Part shown: positions 61,990 to 64,000 of the stretch, one piece after another
Numbering within the stretch: the first letter of the stretch is position 1
Layout: every line of letters starts with the position of its first letter
Assembly: GCF_958295425.1 (NCBI RefSeq)
Contig: NC_081146.1
Location: forward strand, 17,369,458 to 17,433,457
Source: Solea solea
Taxonomy: Eukaryota; Chordata; Actinopteri; Pleuronectiformes; Soleidae
Reading direction: 5' to 3'
Length of the DNA: 64,000 nt
Notes under the pieces: model-generated
The model's database searches: none
What the model was told of the DNA's origin: nothing
Seen by the model: only the letters and a program-made list of their open reading frames with translations
Translations under genes and position numbers: made by a program

Positions 61990-64000
61990 GGGAAAAGTTA
62001 AATCATTTGAACTTCTGTGCAGCTTCATTGGAACAATGTGTATGTTACATCCACCTTTCTTCTTAAACTCCTTATCGGAGCGTTTAATGCCTCACATCGC
62101 ACGAAGGTTAGCAGCGACCGACCCACTTCTGTAAACATCACTTGGGTGGACACAGATGCGGTGATGTCACACACACACGAACAAAGCTTGGGAGTGAAGG
62201 CCATCAGAGTTCCCACTCAGAGACCTGCATGCCTCTTAAAAAGCTCACACTCTAACCGAGCCACCCACCCCCCCCCCACCCCTTTCAGGAACCCTGATGT
62301 CCCATCTTAGCTCTGCTCTTCAAACAGGCCTGCATTGATTAACTCGGGGGCTTTCTCTGCCATCCACCTATTAATTATATGGCCTTCATTAACACTCGGC
62401 TGATGAATGGTCTCTGCTGGAAAGGCGAGTTAAGAGGAGGTGTTAACACAGCACCTGCCTGCACTCATGTGGCCACTTATTAACCAACAATGACCTTCCA
62501 CATCATAAACCCACTGGCCAGCTATTTGCTGTCTAATAAACGGAGCCCCTCTACCTCGATCCCCCACCCCCCCCTTCCCCACTCGGTCCCCTTTACTTCT
62601 GCCCCTCAGAGTTTATTGTTCTGGGGGGGAAAAAAATGTAGATTTCTATAAACTTCGGACACCTGGAATCAACTAAGTACAGATCCATGGGAGCAGAAAG
62701 GAGTTAAGTATTGTAGGTGGTTAATGGATTGATGAAGAGCCTCTCCACGAGCCTTCTGAAGAGAAGATATGGAAGCAGCTATAGGTGAGTCTGAGAGCCT
62801 TTCTCTCTTGACAGCGTTGCTAATGGTGGTAGCTACATAGCTCTCTAATACTAATCTATCATTATAGCAGGTTACTATACATGATGCTGCAGCATACAAA
62901 GGTTGATATAGCTTGTCTATATGTTTCTATACATTTAGAGCAGCACTAGAAACATTTTATGGAAAAAAAAACTAGACAAATTTGGTCAATGTGTAAAACA
63001 AAATGCGAACATTCTTGAAAACAGAGTTTATTTTAAGATAGGCTTAGTGCACCCATCTTTAAATTAAGATTTTGTAATTTAACTTTAACCACATTCATTA
63101 ATTTCGAGTTATTTAATGAATTAGATGATGACAATGAATATCTGTTTCTATATCTTAATATTTTAAATACAGAATAACCCATATAGTTAGGCACCTTGAG
63201 TAAAGTAATATCATTATATGAGATGACTCCTTAAAGATGCACACAGTGGGGAAAATTCATTTTTGATTTGACATGAATCAAGTAAAATCAACTGAACTGA
63301 CAAATTATGGTTTTAATTTCTTGAGATGATTGTGAAAATGAACAAAAAGTTAGGCCATAAGACCTTGCAAGGTTTCATGGCGACTAGGATAGTAGTCCAG
63401 ACAAGAGGCTGCCATCAGAGATGATATCAAACAAGCAGAATGGGTTTTTTGTGAGGGTGATTTATGGAATAAGGAAATAAATTAGTTGGAACTGATTAAA
63501 CTGAGTCAAAAATAAAGCCAAAAAAAGGAAAAGCACTGATGAATGGGATTGTCACAGGGAGATATTTCTGTCAGTGTCAGAGTGAGTCATTTCGGATGTT
63601 TGCCCATAGTTGGAGTGCTCTATAGTGGCCGTGTAGATGGAGACCTCTCAACAGAGGGCCATAGTTTGGTAGATCTCAGACAGACATAATGGTCCAAGGC
63701 CGAGCCACCGCTCAGTCACTGTGCAGACCAGGGGGAGAAATGGGAGAGCGAGGCTTGGTAATGGGTCCTAATGTGAGGACGTATTTATTTCATCCACTGG
63801 CCCAAGTAATTGGCCATCTTTCAGTGTGGCCGGGGTTAAAACGTCGAGTGATGGATGGCGGTTTTGACAGAGGTTAGCTGGCTTCCGCTTTCACTGCTAT
63901 TCTTCTCTCTGAGAGATGGAACCTGTCACGGGCTTTGGTGGAGTGATCCACTTCGAACCCCATCATCCCTTCATCCCTTCATCCAGCCCTTCATTATTAT

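Larger units (their letters stand above)
49189..64000. other. Gene desert with blocks resembling conserved non-coding elements
   Basis: No exon is supportable in nearly 15 kb. Blocks at about 57900-58180, 58660-58830, 60540-60930 and 62320-62540 are complex, moderately GC-rich and contain homeodomain-type cores such as ATTAAT and TTAATTA, unlike the simple-repeat-laden sequence around them. This style is typical of enhancer-bearing deserts, but that is inference only. Confidence 0.45.

Noticed and set aside
1..64000. CRISPR arrays, bacterial operons, phage or plasmid modules
   Set aside because: No regularly spaced repeats or prokaryotic gene organisation; introns and fish repeats show nuclear eukaryotic DNA.

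Overview
The window looks like nuclear DNA from a teleost fish, probably a spiny-rayed (percomorph-like) species. The genes are split by short introns with GT-AG boundaries. There is abundant CA/GT, GA and poly-C simple sequence. Many interspersed repeats are ones I recognise from bony-fish genomes: a Harbinger-type MITE, Tx1/L1-like LINE debris, LINE/SINE 3' tails ending in GAATT repeats, and the CCTAACCCTAACC-type repeat. No bacterial-style operon, phage, plasmid or CRISPR structure is present. The annotation comes from reading the sequence only; no alignment was run.

Only two protein-coding genes can be supported, both on the plus strand. (1) A compact MAST-family serine/threonine kinase gene occupies 6401-10851. 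I could assemble eleven phase-compatible exons encoding about 470 residues: part of the MAST helical domain (DUF1908), a complete kinase domain and the AGC-type C-terminal extension, but no PDZ domain. Its catalytic-loop HRD is HGD (bases 8513-8521), and the second half of the DUF1908 region is missing. (2) eny2 (19556-20725) has four coding exons giving a 95-residue, near-canonical ENY2/Sus1 protein of the SAGA deubiquitinase module and the TREX-2 mRNA export complex, with polyadenylation signals at 21000-21005 and 21205-21210.

Layout: 1-6400 is non-coding with an old Harbinger-like MITE (115-699) and other repeat debris. 6401-10955 is the kinase gene. 10956-19555 is intergenic with a decayed L1-like reverse transcriptase (17060-17620) and other repeat-derived segments. 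19556-21230 is eny2. 21230-64000 is about 43 kb without any gene I can support; it holds microsatellites, a clean 739-bp Harbinger MITE with TTA target duplications (48447-49185), a nested LINE/SINE-tail insertion with 8-bp target duplications (28826-28907), and several blocks that read like conserved regulatory sequence.

The two genes have no obvious joint pathway: one is a cytoplasmic, cytoskeleton-type kinase relative and the other a nuclear transcription/export adaptor. The most unusual features are in the kinase gene: loss of the catalytic-loop arginine, the shortened N-terminal domain, and a last exon with two phase-compatible acceptors giving different tails. The long desert after eny2 is the best place to look for regulatory elements or non-coding transcripts.
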